From the NCBI RefSeq assembly GCF_037042905.1, contig NC_087254.1, forward strand, positions 16,291,103 through 16,355,102: a stretch of 64,000 bases of DNA, written 5' to 3'. This stretch comes from Lytechinus pictus. Its lineage: Eukaryota; Echinodermata; Echinoidea; Temnopleuroida; Toxopneustidae. Shown here one piece after another: positions 11,601-20,364 of the stretch. Below the pieces are notes generated by a model, which was not told where the DNA came from, ran no database searches, and was given only the letters and a program-made list of their open reading frames with translations. Made by a program: the position numbers and the translations under genes. The first letter of the stretch is position 1; each line of letters begins with the position of its first letter.

Positions 11601-14600
11601 AGCCGTTTTTAACATGTTTGTATCATACCAGCTACATATACCAGTACATGTAGGTGGTTTGAATGAAAATGGTGATCATGACATTGCATAGATTTCTTTA
11701 CCAATAAAGATGAGAACAAAAAATGATTCTTAATGGCACATCTAAATGACGATGATGGGTAACTAGATCAAAATGAGTCCTATTGTAATATGAGTAATTT
11801 ATATATTACTCTTTCTAATCCATGAAACAGTCTTGGAGGTGATGTGCGGTTTTGGGATCCACGATTCACCGAGTCTGTGAAGGTAGTCAACACAGCTCCA
11901 GATCTTAATACCATGGCTGTTCATCCACATGCCGGGATCTTTGCATGGTAAGAACAACTTCATATCATTTCTTTTGAAGGTCAAGTCCACCCCCAAAAAT
12001 GTTGATTTGAATCAATACAGAAAAATCCAACAAGCATAACACTGAACATTTCATCAAAATCGGATGTAAAATAAGAAAGTTATGACATATTAAATTTTCG
12101 CTTATTTTTTCACAAAGTGGTTTCGTGCACAATTCAGTGATATTCAAATGAGAGAGTTGATGATGTTCCTCACTCACTATTTCTTTTGTTGTTGTTTTTT
12201 ATTGTTTTACAAATCTGACAATAATGACCAACTTGACTAAACCACAAAATGTTAAAACGACGTTAATTCCATTTATTTAGGGGGGAATGAATCTTTGTTT
12301 CTCAAAATTAAAATATTTTATATTATGAAATACAAAAGAAATAGTGAGTGGGTGATGTCATCAGTCCCCTCATGCATACCGACCAGTATGTGCAGATAAC
12401 TGTTTGTGAAATTAAGTGAAAACTTTAAAATATCGTAACTTGCTTATTTTAAATCTGATTTTGATGAAATCTTCAGTGTTACGCTTGTTGGATTTTCCTC
12501 TATTTCTTTAAATCAACTTTTTGCTGGGGTGGACATGGCCTTTAAAGGATAATTGAAATGACTTCCATTAAATACTGATTTTGTTTTATGAGAAAGTAAG
12601 TAAAAGATTAATATTCACTACATCATAGTGTGTCTAGATCTGGCCCGTCTTACAAAGAGTTGCAATTCTCGCTACCCCAAATAGCGATTTCGCCGAGATC
12701 CGGGAAAAATCCCTGTAACGCGCATTGCATTATGGGATAGCTTTTCGGTATTACAACTTCCTGTTCGGAAGTCCAATGCCAGTTTTGCCTTTCAGATCAA
12801 CAGTGCCGTCATCCACAACAACACAACGTCGCTTTTGCTCGGAAAGTTCGTGATCACAACCCTCTCTTTCACGATACAGTTTAACTGCCTTTTCTGCTAA
12901 AGTCACTAATTCTGCCCGACGCTTTCCATTGCACGGTGTTCCTCTGTCAGTTAAGATTTTTTTCAGTTCCGAAACTGATTTTTTTATCCATTTTGTGGTC
13001 GACGAAAAATTCAACGGAATGAATGCTGTAGTGTATATATTTAGCGTCTAGTCGAATACGATCGTGATGTCAGGCCGGTCGCTAAATGCAAAATTTTTTA
13101 AGAAATTCATTTTTTTTATTTTTTTTTATAACCAAATAAAAACATGAATACAAATTATTTTCACGTGAAATATATTTTTATTTATAATTCAAATGGAATC
13201 AAAACTGACCAAATTAAATAAAAAGTATTACAATCTGTACATATTACGCTGATTGGCATCGATTTCAGCGTGGTGGAAAACTCAGTATCGCGAACCTCGC
13301 GCGAGCATTACTCTGAACCGGAAGTGGTGATGACGACCCGACGGAGTGAAAATTATCTCGTCTCGCGCATTATGAGATTTTTGTTCCTATTTGGGGTAGC
13401 GAGAATTTATCCAATCAATCACAACTATGGATGGCCAGCAATGTCAACATATAAAATGCATGAATGTTCAAAATGTTTTCTAGAAATTACGTAAATTACA
13501 TAAATTCATTGTTTACTTGACAATTTGGTGTGTTCGCCTTTGTTTACAAAGGACATTTTGAAAAATTCTATGTAGAAAAATGGATTTCCATAGAGTTACG
13601 AATGATTGGATCAATATAACAAAATATTGCTGTACTTGTTTAGGGGTTCATTTCAGGGAATACTTGCCAAGAGTATCGTTTTGTTTCCAATACTTGTTAA
13701 GGGTAGGGTTTCACACGCCAATACTTGTTAAGGGGTGCATTTTCAGAATATGGAAAATACGTGTTTAGGGTGCTTTTTGAGACCCCATGTTCGCGCATGG
13801 TATCCACTCGTCAATGGAAGTGGCCCCCCCGGGCATTTATCTTCAAGTATACCTTTTCCATGAATGGTTTCAAATCTGGACTTACGGGTAATCACATTAT
13901 AAAAAAAAAACATTTTAGAAAGTGATTAAAGTGTCTATTATGTGACATTCTGGGAATATAATTTAGCACTCTGTTTGTTTAAGTTTATTGACGATTTGAG
14001 ACTATTTCTACAGAGAGAACAAAAAAGGTGTAAATTTAAACAATGTTCTACCCTTTCATATTTTTATAGTTAGATAGATAGATAGATAGATATATGGATA
14101 GTTGGAGAGGTTTTTTTAGCAGTAAATGACTGCCTCTTGATTGCAAGGATTTAGCTTACATATTGGGTCATGATATACCCAATTGATTTAGGTGCAGTCT
14201 TTAATACTGAAATTCATTCAAGTAAACAATGGACTTGTACTTTGTGAGGTACTGTGATGTTATTGTATATCAGATTAGCCAATGGATTATCTTTTAATCC
14301 TCTAAACTTCCAGACCATTCAATACTTTCAGTTAACCTACAAAAGTCTTGTTTTCTTTTATAGGAACTTTGACTACTTCATTAACACCCCTTGTGTGAAT
14401 GAATTACTTGAATGCACGTTTCTGCCTTTAAACATTTTGAGCAGGACACGCCCCGTTTGTAAATACCTCTTTGAAAAAAATCTGAAAGGAACTCATTCTT
14501 GTCTCAAACATCCCAGCATTCCAAGAGAATCAAGATACAAAGGAAATAGAGAGACATGCAAAGAAAGTTTAGAAAAATGCCTCTTTGGGTTTAACCTACT

Positions 14601-17522
14601 GGGCAAACTTTTACCTTTTCACTGTGTATTCCAGAGTTGAAACTAAGTCTCATGGGCTTGCCTCTCATACAAGTAAAGTGTATGGCTTTGCAAGCTCTCC
14701 GTTCTGTGATTTGTTTTGTTTTTATGTACTTGTTTTTGACAAAGTCAGTTGTATCCGCCTAAGTTCGAATTCATCCTTTCTTCTGCTTTGTTATGAATCA
14801 TTATGATTGACTTGCTTTTTGATATATATTTTTTTTTATAAGGACAAAAAATAATAAATATACAAAACCTAGTAAAGATACATATTAGATATAACACTTT
14901 ATGATTAGAACAGGCTGATCTTAATACATTCAACTTCAATGGGGCAATTACATGTAGGTGTATTTTAATATGTGATTATATCTCAGGCCCTGTTTATATA
15001 ATTCCTGTCAATCTGTCAATGGTAGTGTTGTGTTGTCATTGGGTTGATATCCAACCAGACTTAAATGAGACAAATCAATGCAAGATGTAGAGTTCACATA
15101 TTAAAGATGATAACTTGATGATGATGATAATGATAAATACATGAGTAAGTCTGATGGTGACTTTATTCTGAAGTATATAAAATAGACTCTGCAAACTGAT
15201 GTAATATAAAATGTAAACTCTTCTGTAGCTCTATCTCTAACCCATTCTCTAATCTAAACTCCAATCTCTATTCTGCAAAACTCTATTCTGCAATCTGATT
15301 TGCGTTCAGAAGCAAACTCCTTTTAAATTGGTCTGGTCAAGACTCTCTACAACCAAACAAGTGTTGGTCAACCTTGGACGCTTGACCAAAACAATTTGTA
15401 CATCATAACTTTACTCTGAATTGGGGGAGTTGACCTTTTAGGGAGAACATGAAATGTAGTGAATAAGAAACCCATGAAATGTGTGTGCGTCAGAAGTTTA
15501 GCTGGAAGAAGAATGAGTAATACTTTCTTAAGAAAGTTGAAGTTGGTAAACATATGATTTCCTGTTATACTTCCTGTAGAAGCATTAAATAAGTATTGAT
15601 TATGTATTGATATATTATTGAATATGTGAGATATGTCTTATCATCACATAACAGTAGATCATATCACCAAGACTTGTCAGTCGGCTATCATGGCTATTCA
15701 TAAAATTGGTCAGATAAGGCATTTTCTTAATCAGAAATCAGTTGCACTACTCACTAATTATATCTCATGTTGATAATTTTAATACTCTATTATATGGCCT
15801 ACCCAAACCCAGTTGAACCGTCTACAAAGAATCCAGATTACAGCAGCAAGGCTCATAAAAGGCACTCACGCACATGACCCAATTTTACCTGTACTGTTTA
15901 AGCTCCATTGGTTGCCTGTTGGAAAATGTATACTCTTTAAGATAGTCATCCTCAGTTATAAAGCCCAGAATTGCCTCTCCCCACAGTACATATCAGAACT
16001 CATAGAACCATATAAACCAAGACCTTAGCCTTCGATCATCCTCACGACATCTTCTCACTGCTCCCTCCACAAATACAAATACATAATGGTCAAAGAGCCC
16101 TTTCCCTATCTGCCCCTGTACTCTGGAATTCTCTACTGTTAAATATTAGAACTGCACCATCCTTCTCCATATTTAAATCTATGCTTAAAACTCACTTATT
16201 TTCAAAATAATGTTGATAATGTTCAATATAGTATGTTGTTAAATATTGTAAGTTTTAATTAATGATGTAACTTTTATGTTTTGATTAAATGTGTTCTAAT
16301 TTGTACGACATATTTTAGGTTTAAGGTTTAGGTTTATTGGATCATTTTTAGGTTCAATGTATAATTTAGTAACTTAATATATTTTGTAAAGCGCATAGTG
16401 TCTTTTGACTATTATGCGCTATATAAATTTCATATATTATTATTATCCTACCAAATTCAGGCTATGGATGTTTTTCATCATGCTCCACTGAGATATAAAA
16501 TAAAATACAATGAAATGCATTTTTAAAAAATCCATCGTTATCTCCTGCTGATTTTGTGCGTCAATTACAATAATAAGACTCCACGATCATATCTAAAACA
16601 ATCATAAACTTGAAGAAGAGATTACTACGTCAAACTTCCAGTGATATAACTATTGAGGCCTTATTGAAGTCTAGCATCGTTATTTGTTTTCTTCTTTTAT
16701 TAACAGTGGTTACAAGAACCAACAGATCAATGTGTACAACACAATGGGAGATACACTCAGCACGATCAAGTACTATGAAGGATTTATAGGACAGAGGATT
16801 GGACCAGTTAGTACTCTTGCCTTCCACCCTTACAAGGTAAGATTCACAGAGAGAGAGAGAGGTAGAAACAATTTAAGGGAAAGGGAATATAAATGTAAGG
16901 AAATAAAGAAGGAGGGTTAGTGAGAGAAGAGAGAGAGGGGCAGAGAGAAGAAGAGAGAGAGGGCAGGGAGAATGGATCTGGTGAGGGGAAGGAGAGGGGG
17001 ACTACTTGGAGAAGGGGGAAGAGAGATAGACAGAGAATAGGTTTGGGGAGGGGAAGGAAAAGGGGGGAAGAGAGATAGACAGAGAATGGGTCATGGGGAG
17101 GGGAAGGAGAGGGGGACTATTGGAAGAAGGGGGAAGAGAGATAGACAGAGAATGTGTTTGGGAAGGAGAAGGGGACTACTTGGAGAAGGGGGAAGAGAGA
17201 TAGGCAGAGAATGGGTCTTGGTGGAGTTGGGATGAGAGGAGAAGAAAAAGAGAGAGCAGGGAGATTTATTGAGGGGATGGGGAACAGAGGGTATGAGACT
17301 GGTATCCTTTTGAAAGCAGCCCCTCAAATCGTGGAGGGCGATTTGTTAATATTAATCTTAATTGTGATAAAAATCTTGTTTTCTCTGAGATTTGATTTTT
17401 CTTTTTAAAGCCAGTAACCTCTAATGTTACTATCTAATCTAACTTTGTCTTTTCAGCTTCATCTAGCAGCTGGTTGCCGCGATTCCTTCCTCTCGATCTA
17501 CTCCACTGACAAGAAGAGATAA
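29..17522 (+). CDS. RPTOR: Raptor (regulatory-associated protein of mTOR), C-terminal 13 coding exons (5' part outside window)
   Basis: Raptor is the mTORC1 scaffold that recruits TOS-motif substrates and docks the complex on lysosomes. Coding exons read from the sequence, all with GT-AG borders and matching phases: 29-135, 1366-1555, 3664-3765, 5401-5509, 6531-6645, 7934-8058, 8310-8417, 8991-9097, 10251-10381, 11052-11141, 11831-11947, 16707-16836, 17457-17522 (TAA at 17520). They join to about 498 codons. The first four exons encode the Ser/Pro-rich linker after the HEAT repeats (RTRKLHDKGPS, then FTDWCCKYFAQSVMK and REWRFVRNARIR). The rest encode the WD40 propeller, with Raptor-diagnostic stretches LDDQIFINKN, VKFHPFNPHAIVAD, VTAWQALSDML, DIPTGADSCVTSL and IKYYEGFIGQR. 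Reading is uninterrupted and the C-terminus (YSTDKKR) sits where vertebrate Raptor ends. The match rests on family knowledge recalled without a database search. Confidence 0.97.
102..893 (+). repeat. Six-copy tandem array containing copies of an RPTOR exon end and its splice donor
   Basis: Units start at 102, 241, 374, 509, 642 and 781 and are 133-139 bp long; the last is truncated. Each unit begins with the 3' end of the coding exon that ends at 135 (ggaactcacagtcatctcc...) and its donor (gaggtaagttagcaag), continues into a SINE-like segment (ctcccctgggagtggag), and ends gtgtgcaggtaagcca. Unit 1 is the genuine exon end. Units 2 and 4 share a 2-bp deletion and acatgatatg in place of acaggatatg, so the array looks like a two-unit higher-order repeat. 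After the last unit the SINE tail continues without a break (gtaaagtgctttaattataa). Confidence 0.93.
1198..1350 (+). repeat. Long pyrimidine (CT/TTTC) tract before an RPTOR acceptor
   Basis: About 150 bases of nearly pure pyrimidine run up to the acceptor at 1364-1365. It is both simple sequence and an extended polypyrimidine tract for the exon 1366-1555. Confidence 0.8.
1940..2222 (-). mobile_element. tRNA-derived SINE, reverse orientation
   Basis: Read on the minus strand the element starts with a tRNA-like head: box A gtggcccagtggattagtc (plus 2194-2212) and box B gggttcgaatccca (plus 2158-2171). It runs through the same body as the copy at 62768-63066 (ccatggcgtaatttccttca, gtgctgcactcaacccagg) and ends in a ccggggtaataata motif near 2011, with a further tail to about 1940. 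Confidence 0.85.
2223..2850 (+). mobile_element. tRNA-derived SINE interrupted by a MITE
   Basis: The tRNA-like head at 2225-2284 (gtggtcaagtggtaagagc; gagtttgaatcc) is followed by a SINE body up to ctaaatgggtacc-like sequence near 2470. A MITE (2474-2646) then intervenes, and the SINE resumes (ggtaggatgtgaacgtcagt, cccagggagtggagatgg, ccggggtaatgat). It ends with a LINE-like tail, gcgctatataaatg, near 2845. Confidence 0.75.
2474..2646. mobile_element. MITE with long inverted repeats (gggccgtttcataaagctg family)
   Basis: The left arm gggccgtttcataaagctgt and following bases (tcttaagttaagaacgac) are matched in inverse orientation by the right arm (gtcgctcttaacttacgaac, agctttatgaaacaccctcc). 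The arms are about 60 bp and the element about 173 bp. It is inserted in a SINE. Related copies lie at 3785-3967, 4039-4128 and 10845-10957. Confidence 0.88.
3240..3262 (+). repeat. Poly(T) tract in RPTOR intron
   Basis: A run of more than 20 T. No other feature is recognised in the surrounding intron sequence 2850-3660. Confidence 0.8.
3785..3967. mobile_element. MITE, gggccgtttcataaagctg family
   Basis: It starts ggtgggcttttcataaagct, gttcgtaagttac, and closes with inverted gaatagcttgatgaagcaccc. Arms are degenerate. It sits directly after the RPTOR exon ending at 3765. Confidence 0.75.
4039..4128. mobile_element. MITE half-copy, same family
   Basis: Only a right-arm-like segment is clear: gaaaggattaccagtctttt, acttatgaacagctttatga, aatggcccc. 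The matching left arm is weak or lost. Confidence 0.55.
4893..5173. mobile_element. MITE with inverted repeats (gggccctgtcttacaaagag family)
   Basis: The left end gggccctgtcttacaaagag, ttgcgattgatccaatcaat is inverted at the right end as attgataggatcaatcgtaa, ctctttgtaagatggggccc. About 280 bp with an AT-rich centre. The same family hosts the nested insertion at 12643-13612. Confidence 0.88.
5621..5961. mobile_element. Short DNA transposon, TIR aggcatgatatt, with target duplication (copy 1)
   Basis: It begins aggcatgatattctcccgac and ends with the inverse ggggaatatcatgcctg. A 7-bp direct repeat gaggtga flanks it (5614-5620 and 5962-5968). Inside are long T tracts (5658-5684, 5713-5740) and a GC-rich patch (ccccgaccggggcgtctcgg). 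A second copy lies at 9199-9475. Confidence 0.88.
5970..6330 (+). repeat. GA-rich simple sequence
   Basis: About 360 bases of purine-rich sequence (gagagagaggaagagaaagg and variants). The open frame on the opposite strand here is a composition artefact. Confidence 0.8.
6646..7933. other. RPTOR intron, no recognised element except a degenerate fold-back
   Basis: AT-rich intron. Weak inverted ends around 7418 (ggcctgttgcataaaacat) and 7570 (cttatgtaactggacc) hint at a decayed MITE. Nothing else is recognised. Confidence 0.4.
9199..9475. mobile_element. Short DNA transposon, TIR caggcatgatatt, with target duplication (copy 2)
   Basis: It begins caggcatgatattttcccg and ends ggggaatatcatgcctg, flanked by the 7-bp direct repeat gtatgta (9192-9198 and 9476-9482). 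The interior matches the copy at 5621-5961, including ggggcgcctcggacttcagc, but lacks most of the poly(T). Confidence 0.9.
10013..10170. mobile_element. MITE, almost perfect fold-back
   Basis: The left arm ggggcccatttcataaagga and tgtaactttgccattatggc is matched inversely by gccattatggcaaagttaca and atgaaacggggccc. About 158 bp, inserted shortly before the RPTOR exon at 10251. Confidence 0.88.
10845..10957. mobile_element. MITE, shortened copy of the ttcataaagctgttcgtaag family
   Basis: ggtggttcataaagctgttc at the left and a degenerate inverse (cttgtaaattctttgaaacg, ccctcc) at the right. It is shorter than the copy at 2474. Confidence 0.65.
11160..11520 (+). repeat. (GAT/GGT)n microsatellite in RPTOR intron
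   Basis: Nearly uninterrupted gatgatgat / ggtggtgat triplets. They generate long Asp-rich or Met-rich open frames on one strand and Ile-rich frames on the other, none of which is a gene. Confidence 0.95.
11545..11665. mobile_element. Half-copy of the fold-back element at 20201-20364
   Basis: Shares ctatggcggctgaatggcga, gtcgaaaacagcc, accagctacatata and gtaggtggtttgaat with the 20201 element. Only one arm is clear. Confidence 0.65.
11977..12546. mobile_element. MITE, TIR aaaggtcaagtccacccc (copy 1)
   Basis: Left end gaaggtcaagtccaccccc; right end ggggtggacatggcctttaa. Sub-terminal segments are also inverted (atcaaaatcggatgtaaaat versus aaatctgattttgatgaaat). The same family is at 35104-35707 and, degenerate, at 43350-43686. 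Confidence 0.88.
12668..13403 (-). mobile_element. 736-bp inverted-repeat element carrying a SAP-like ORF
   Basis: Left terminus ctcgctaccccaaatagcga; right terminus is its inverse, cctatttggggtagcgag. Both are flanked by aat/aatt (aattctcgc ... gcgagaatt), consistent with a short A/T target duplication. It sits inside an older MITE and contains an ORF on the minus strand (12751-13014). It is too short to encode a transposase of usual size. Confidence 0.82.
12751..13014 (-). CDS. 87-residue SAP-domain-like protein encoded in the nested element
   Basis: Residues about 12-48 (KSVSELKKILTDRGTPCNGK, then RRAELVTLAEKAVKLY) fit the SAP fold pattern of two short helices: a leading Leu-rich helix, a Gly turn, then GKR and a second helix. 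SAP domains bind A/T-rich DNA. The rest (CDHELSEQKRRCVVVDDGTV...) is unfamiliar. The ORF begins 0.4 kb inside the right end and stops near the left end. I infer that it is the truncated N-terminal part of a larger transposon-encoded protein, possibly of the SAP plus YqaJ-type nuclease kind common in invertebrate genomes, but this needs a search. Expression is unknown. Confidence 0.5.
   Translation of the reverse strand: MNFSSTTKWIKKSVSELKKILTDRGTPCNGKRRAELVTLAEKAVKLYREREGCDHELSEQKRRCVVVDDGTVDLKGKTGIGLPNRKL
13615..13838 (-). mobile_element. Partial copy of the element at 47160-47712
   Basis: Segments acttgttaaggg, gagtatcgttttgtttccaa, gcgcatggtatccactcgtc and gtggcccccccgg are shared, inverted, with 47160-47370. 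Only one end is present. Confidence 0.8.
14067..14093 (+). repeat. (GATA)n microsatellite
   Basis: tagatagatagatagatag repeated about six times. The flanking intron from 13840 to 15780 shows no other recognised element apart from a short ctctattctgcaa duplication near 15270-15295. Confidence 0.8.
15790..16446 (+). mobile_element. 3' end of a CR1/L2-like non-LTR retrotransposon (broken)
   Basis: Residues LNRLQRIQITAARLIKG ... PVLFKLHWLPVGKCILFKIV ... LSYKAQNCLSPQYISELIEP are the C-terminal region found just before the end of reverse transcriptases of the CR1/L2/Rex1 group. The frame is open at 15813-16028, then a stop and frameshifts follow, with remnants of the usual tail of the protein. The 3' UTR ends gcgctatataaatttcatat followed by (att)n. 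5'-truncated and inactive. It lies in the largest RPTOR intron of the window. Confidence 0.9.
16845..17290 (+). repeat. GA-rich minisatellite, about 60-65 bp unit
   Basis: Directly after the RPTOR exon ending at 16836. Repeated blocks contain gaagggggaagagagataga and cagagaatgggt or close variants (about 17015, 17074, 17135, 17200), preceded by plain (GA)n. Confidence 0.8.
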
Positions 17523-18667
17523 CCCAAACATCCATCGTTCACAGCCAGCCACATTTCATGTTGGAATCATGTCTCTGAGAACTAGCATTGTCTGTCTTGT
17601 ATTGATGTCCAGATTTTTCATGCCCAAATAATAATGTTACCCAGGAAAAGTGCACAAAACTGATTGTTTCCTCTAACTCTTTTTGTGTTTGTTCTTGTAT
17701 CCTGTTTCAAAATATCCAAGCAGTAATTTTGGACCACTACATGTACGTGTAATTTCAAAGTCATTTTGTTCATACCTAATGTGACATTTGGAAATAGCTT
17801 TTTTGACTTGATGGTATCAACTATAACATGTCAAATGGACTCATTGCACAGAGAAAAAAAACTAAATACAGTTCATCTAAAGAAAAAGATAAATATTTAG
17901 AAGATTTTTTTTTTTGATTTGCCGTTATATCACTTATAAGAATGATAAGTTTCTGCTTCTATATAGCATTTAAAACATCTAAATGAAGTTTCTAAGTGCT
18001 TTCTGGTTTCTGGCAAGCTAATACAATGTATGCACCTTTTCCACTCCCTGAGTAGTATTTCAGCACGACAGCCCAGACTCCATTGCTTTACATACTCCAT
18101 TGGCATTTGCATCCTACAGGATGGCCATTTTAAACACCTGGGTGGAGAGTGGCAAATTGTGGATCGATGCGTAGTAGGAGGATGCTAGGCCGAGGTGGAA
18201 ATTAAACATGTGACCCTCTTATCACTAATTTCTTATTAATTATTATAGGTAGGAATGGATATTACACAAGTAAGACTACCATTCAATGGGATGAGAGATT
18301 GAGATACAGTCGATTATACCTTGGTGTATCACAATATGCACGACGTATACAAAACTTAGACAGGAGAGTTTTGTGATAGTGTTCAAGGATGACCGTGGAT
18401 TGGCTGTCCACAGAGTTTGTTGGTGTAAATGAAGGGTAGACTGACTGTATTTTAGCTGTCGTATCCCGGGAAGGGTTTAGGTTGATTAATAGATCAGTAT
18501 TCATACTAATGAATAAAGAAAAAATTTTCTGAAGAGTGAACAATAGTAGTTCATAGTTGGAAGTCAAGTCTCTACAACACAGTTCATCACTTTCGAAGTA
18601 TGAGAAAAAGATTACTGTAATGTCAATACAAATAAACAGTGTGAACAGACCCTTTGACTTTTTAGTT

Positions 18668-18812
18668 TGCTGTGTCGGTACAAGAACGCCCTTAACACCA
18701 AACATTCATGCATCGCATGCGCGCAAAAACGCCCTGAGCAGCGTGCATAAGTGCACTGCGTAAGGGCGTACGAAAATGTTTTGCTAAGGGCATTCTAGCA
18801 CCGACACAACGA
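18668..18812. mobile_element. Small MITE, TIR tgtgtcggtacaagaacgcc
   Basis: Left ctgtgtcggtacaagaacgc, ccttaac; right inverse taagggcattctagcaccga, cacaac. About 140 bp with a GC-rich centre (catgcgcgcaaaaacgccct). Confidence 0.75.
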
Positions 18813-18924
18813 GTTTCCAACAGTTTTATCAGAATCGAACCAAGATATTAGTCTGATCAGAGTTTGAGGCCATAATGGGTTTCTAATATACACTGTATGA
18901 GATATAGACACAATATATTTTCTG

Positions 18925-19215
18925 CACTGGAGGTATCATGCTACAGTGGTTATGACCAAGGTCTCTTATTTAGAGGGTCATGGGTTTGAATCCTACCCCA
19001 GGCGTTGATTTCCTTTAGAAACAAAAACAGGAATCATATTGTGCTACACTTGGTCAACCAAGATGAGAAATGGTTGCCTGGCAGAATTTATTCCATGAAA
19101 AGGAGACGTGTGTAATACATGTAGCTGCGATCTGCTGAAGCCATGTTAATTTTGCTGAATGATGGTCGGGCGCTTAGAAGCTTCAGATAAAGCAAGTGTT
19201 CAGCACTATAAACAT
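18925..19215 (+). mobile_element. tRNA-derived SINE, degenerate
   Basis: Head with box B-like gtcatgggtttgaatcctac at about 18977-18996, followed by the family body (gttgatttccttt, attgtgctacacttggtcaa, ggttgcctggcagaatttat). Confidence 0.65.
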
Positions 19216-19915
19216 AACTTTGTCTAAGTAGAATTTGTATAACACATGACTTACCTAATCAAACCTTGTACCTTTTAGTGGTTTACCCCAAAGTCATGCA
19301 TCAGGAAGTATTACTCTGGTCTAAAAAAAATTGTTTCGACCTAGGAGAATATAAAACTTGATACAGAAGGTTGACTTATTACTCTCATTCAAAACAGGAG
19401 AAAACCTCATTAGTCACAGTCTATTTGTTTACCTGTTAAAGAATTTCCTTATGTCTGTGTCCATGTGAAATCGGCATCTCCCACATGACCCCTGAACCCT
19501 CTTCTGATTGGTCAATAACCAGTTAACCATGCATGTTCGTTTAGATCGGATGCTATTAAAAGCATGGTGCTATATTTTTAAATTGTAAATTGATATCTGT
19601 AATTTATTAATCATCTTACCTCGTTTTAATTTATTATTGTTATTTAGTCAAGCTGATAAGATATAGTTTTTCTTGTACCAATTATACAAGTGCACACAAT
19701 ATTTTTCATGGAAAAGATCAGAAATTGAGAAAAACGGTTGTCATTTATAATGAATGCATACACGTATTAACCATGAATCAGTTCCATAACATTATCAACT
19801 TCTTTGTACATCTGACTCCATTTTTTCGTTAATCTTGTCTTATTTTATGATCTGCTTAAGCCAAGAGCATTACAATTTTAGAAAAATCGTGACAAATCAA
19901 TTCAGAAAGGTCTCA

Positions 19916-20060
19916 CACATGGTGGCTCAGTGGAAGAGCACTTGTCTCATGAACAGGAGGTCATGGGCTCAATCCCTGGTTGAGCCATACCAATGACTTA
20001 TAAAAATGGGACCTTCTGCCTTGCTCAGCATTGAGATTGGATATTGATATAAAGGGTAAT
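19916..20060 (+). mobile_element. tRNA-headed SINE fragment
   Basis: Box A ggtggctcagtggaagagc and box B ggtcatgggctcaatccctg spaced as in a tRNA. The acceptor ends do not pair, so it is not scored as a functional tRNA gene. Confidence 0.6.
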
Positions 20061-20200
20061 AATCATTATATTATGCAGGGCCAGCTGGTAGAGCAGTTTC
20101 CCAACTGAAGTGGCTACCCTGGGTAAAAAAAAACATTACCAGTATTATTTGGGTGTCAGCTGTACACATTTCATGAGATTGCCCAATGTGATGACAGTAA

Positions 20201-20364
20201 TACCTTGGTCACATTTGCTCTACGGCGGCTGTACGGCGAGTCGAAAACAGCCATTTTATTTTTTTTGTACCAGCTACATATAGGTGGTTTTGAATAAAAG
20301 TGCATAAAACAGCTGTTTTTGACTCGCCGTATGGCTGCCATAGAGCAAATGTGACTGAGGTATA
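20201..20364. mobile_element. Palindromic MITE (acctcagtcacatttgctct family)
   Basis: The left arm accttggtcacatttgctct, acggcggctgtacggcgagt, cgaaaacagc is inverted on the right as gctgtttttgactcgccgta, tggctgccatagagcaaatg, tgactgaggt. About 164 bp. Confidence 0.88.

Larger units (their letters stand above)
12643..13612. mobile_element. MITE (gtcttacaaagag family) split by a nested element
   Basis: The left end ggcccgtcttacaaagagtt, gcaatt stops at 12667 and the sequence resumes at 13404 as aatttatccaatcaatcaca, ending gattggatcaatat at 13612. The parts together match the intact family member at 4893-5173, so the interval 12668-13403 is an insertion. Confidence 0.8.
6531..17522 (+). other. 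RPTOR: RPTOR WD40 beta-propeller exons
   Basis: Nine exons encode the seven-bladed C-terminal propeller. Blade-closing WD or WD-like dipeptides are visible: VWNWESGE (exon 7934-8058), VRIWRNYW (8310-8417), VLDWEQ and RVWDTQRE (8991-9097), VRLYDRR (10251-10381), VRFWDPR (11831-11947) and LSIYSTDKK (17457-17522). GH-like positions appear as VKFHP, MAVHP and LAFHP. Introns between blades range from about 250 bp to 4.8 kb (11948-16706). The largest carries two MITEs, the nested SAP-ORF element and the LINE fragment. Confidence 0.95.

Noticed and set aside
11255-11612. Asp-rich, Met-rich and Ile-rich open frames over the GAT repeat
   Set aside because: All frames of a (GAT/GGT)n microsatellite stay open; there are no splice or homology signals.
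14254-14640. 128-codon plus-strand frame in an RPTOR intron
   Set aside because: No recognisable motif, AT-driven composition, and no matching phase with RPTOR exons; considered chance.
19916-19990. Functional tRNA gene
   Set aside because: Box A and B are present but acceptor and T stems do not pair, and SINE sequence follows; the same reasoning applies to 2225, 26738, 43088, 55725 and 62768.
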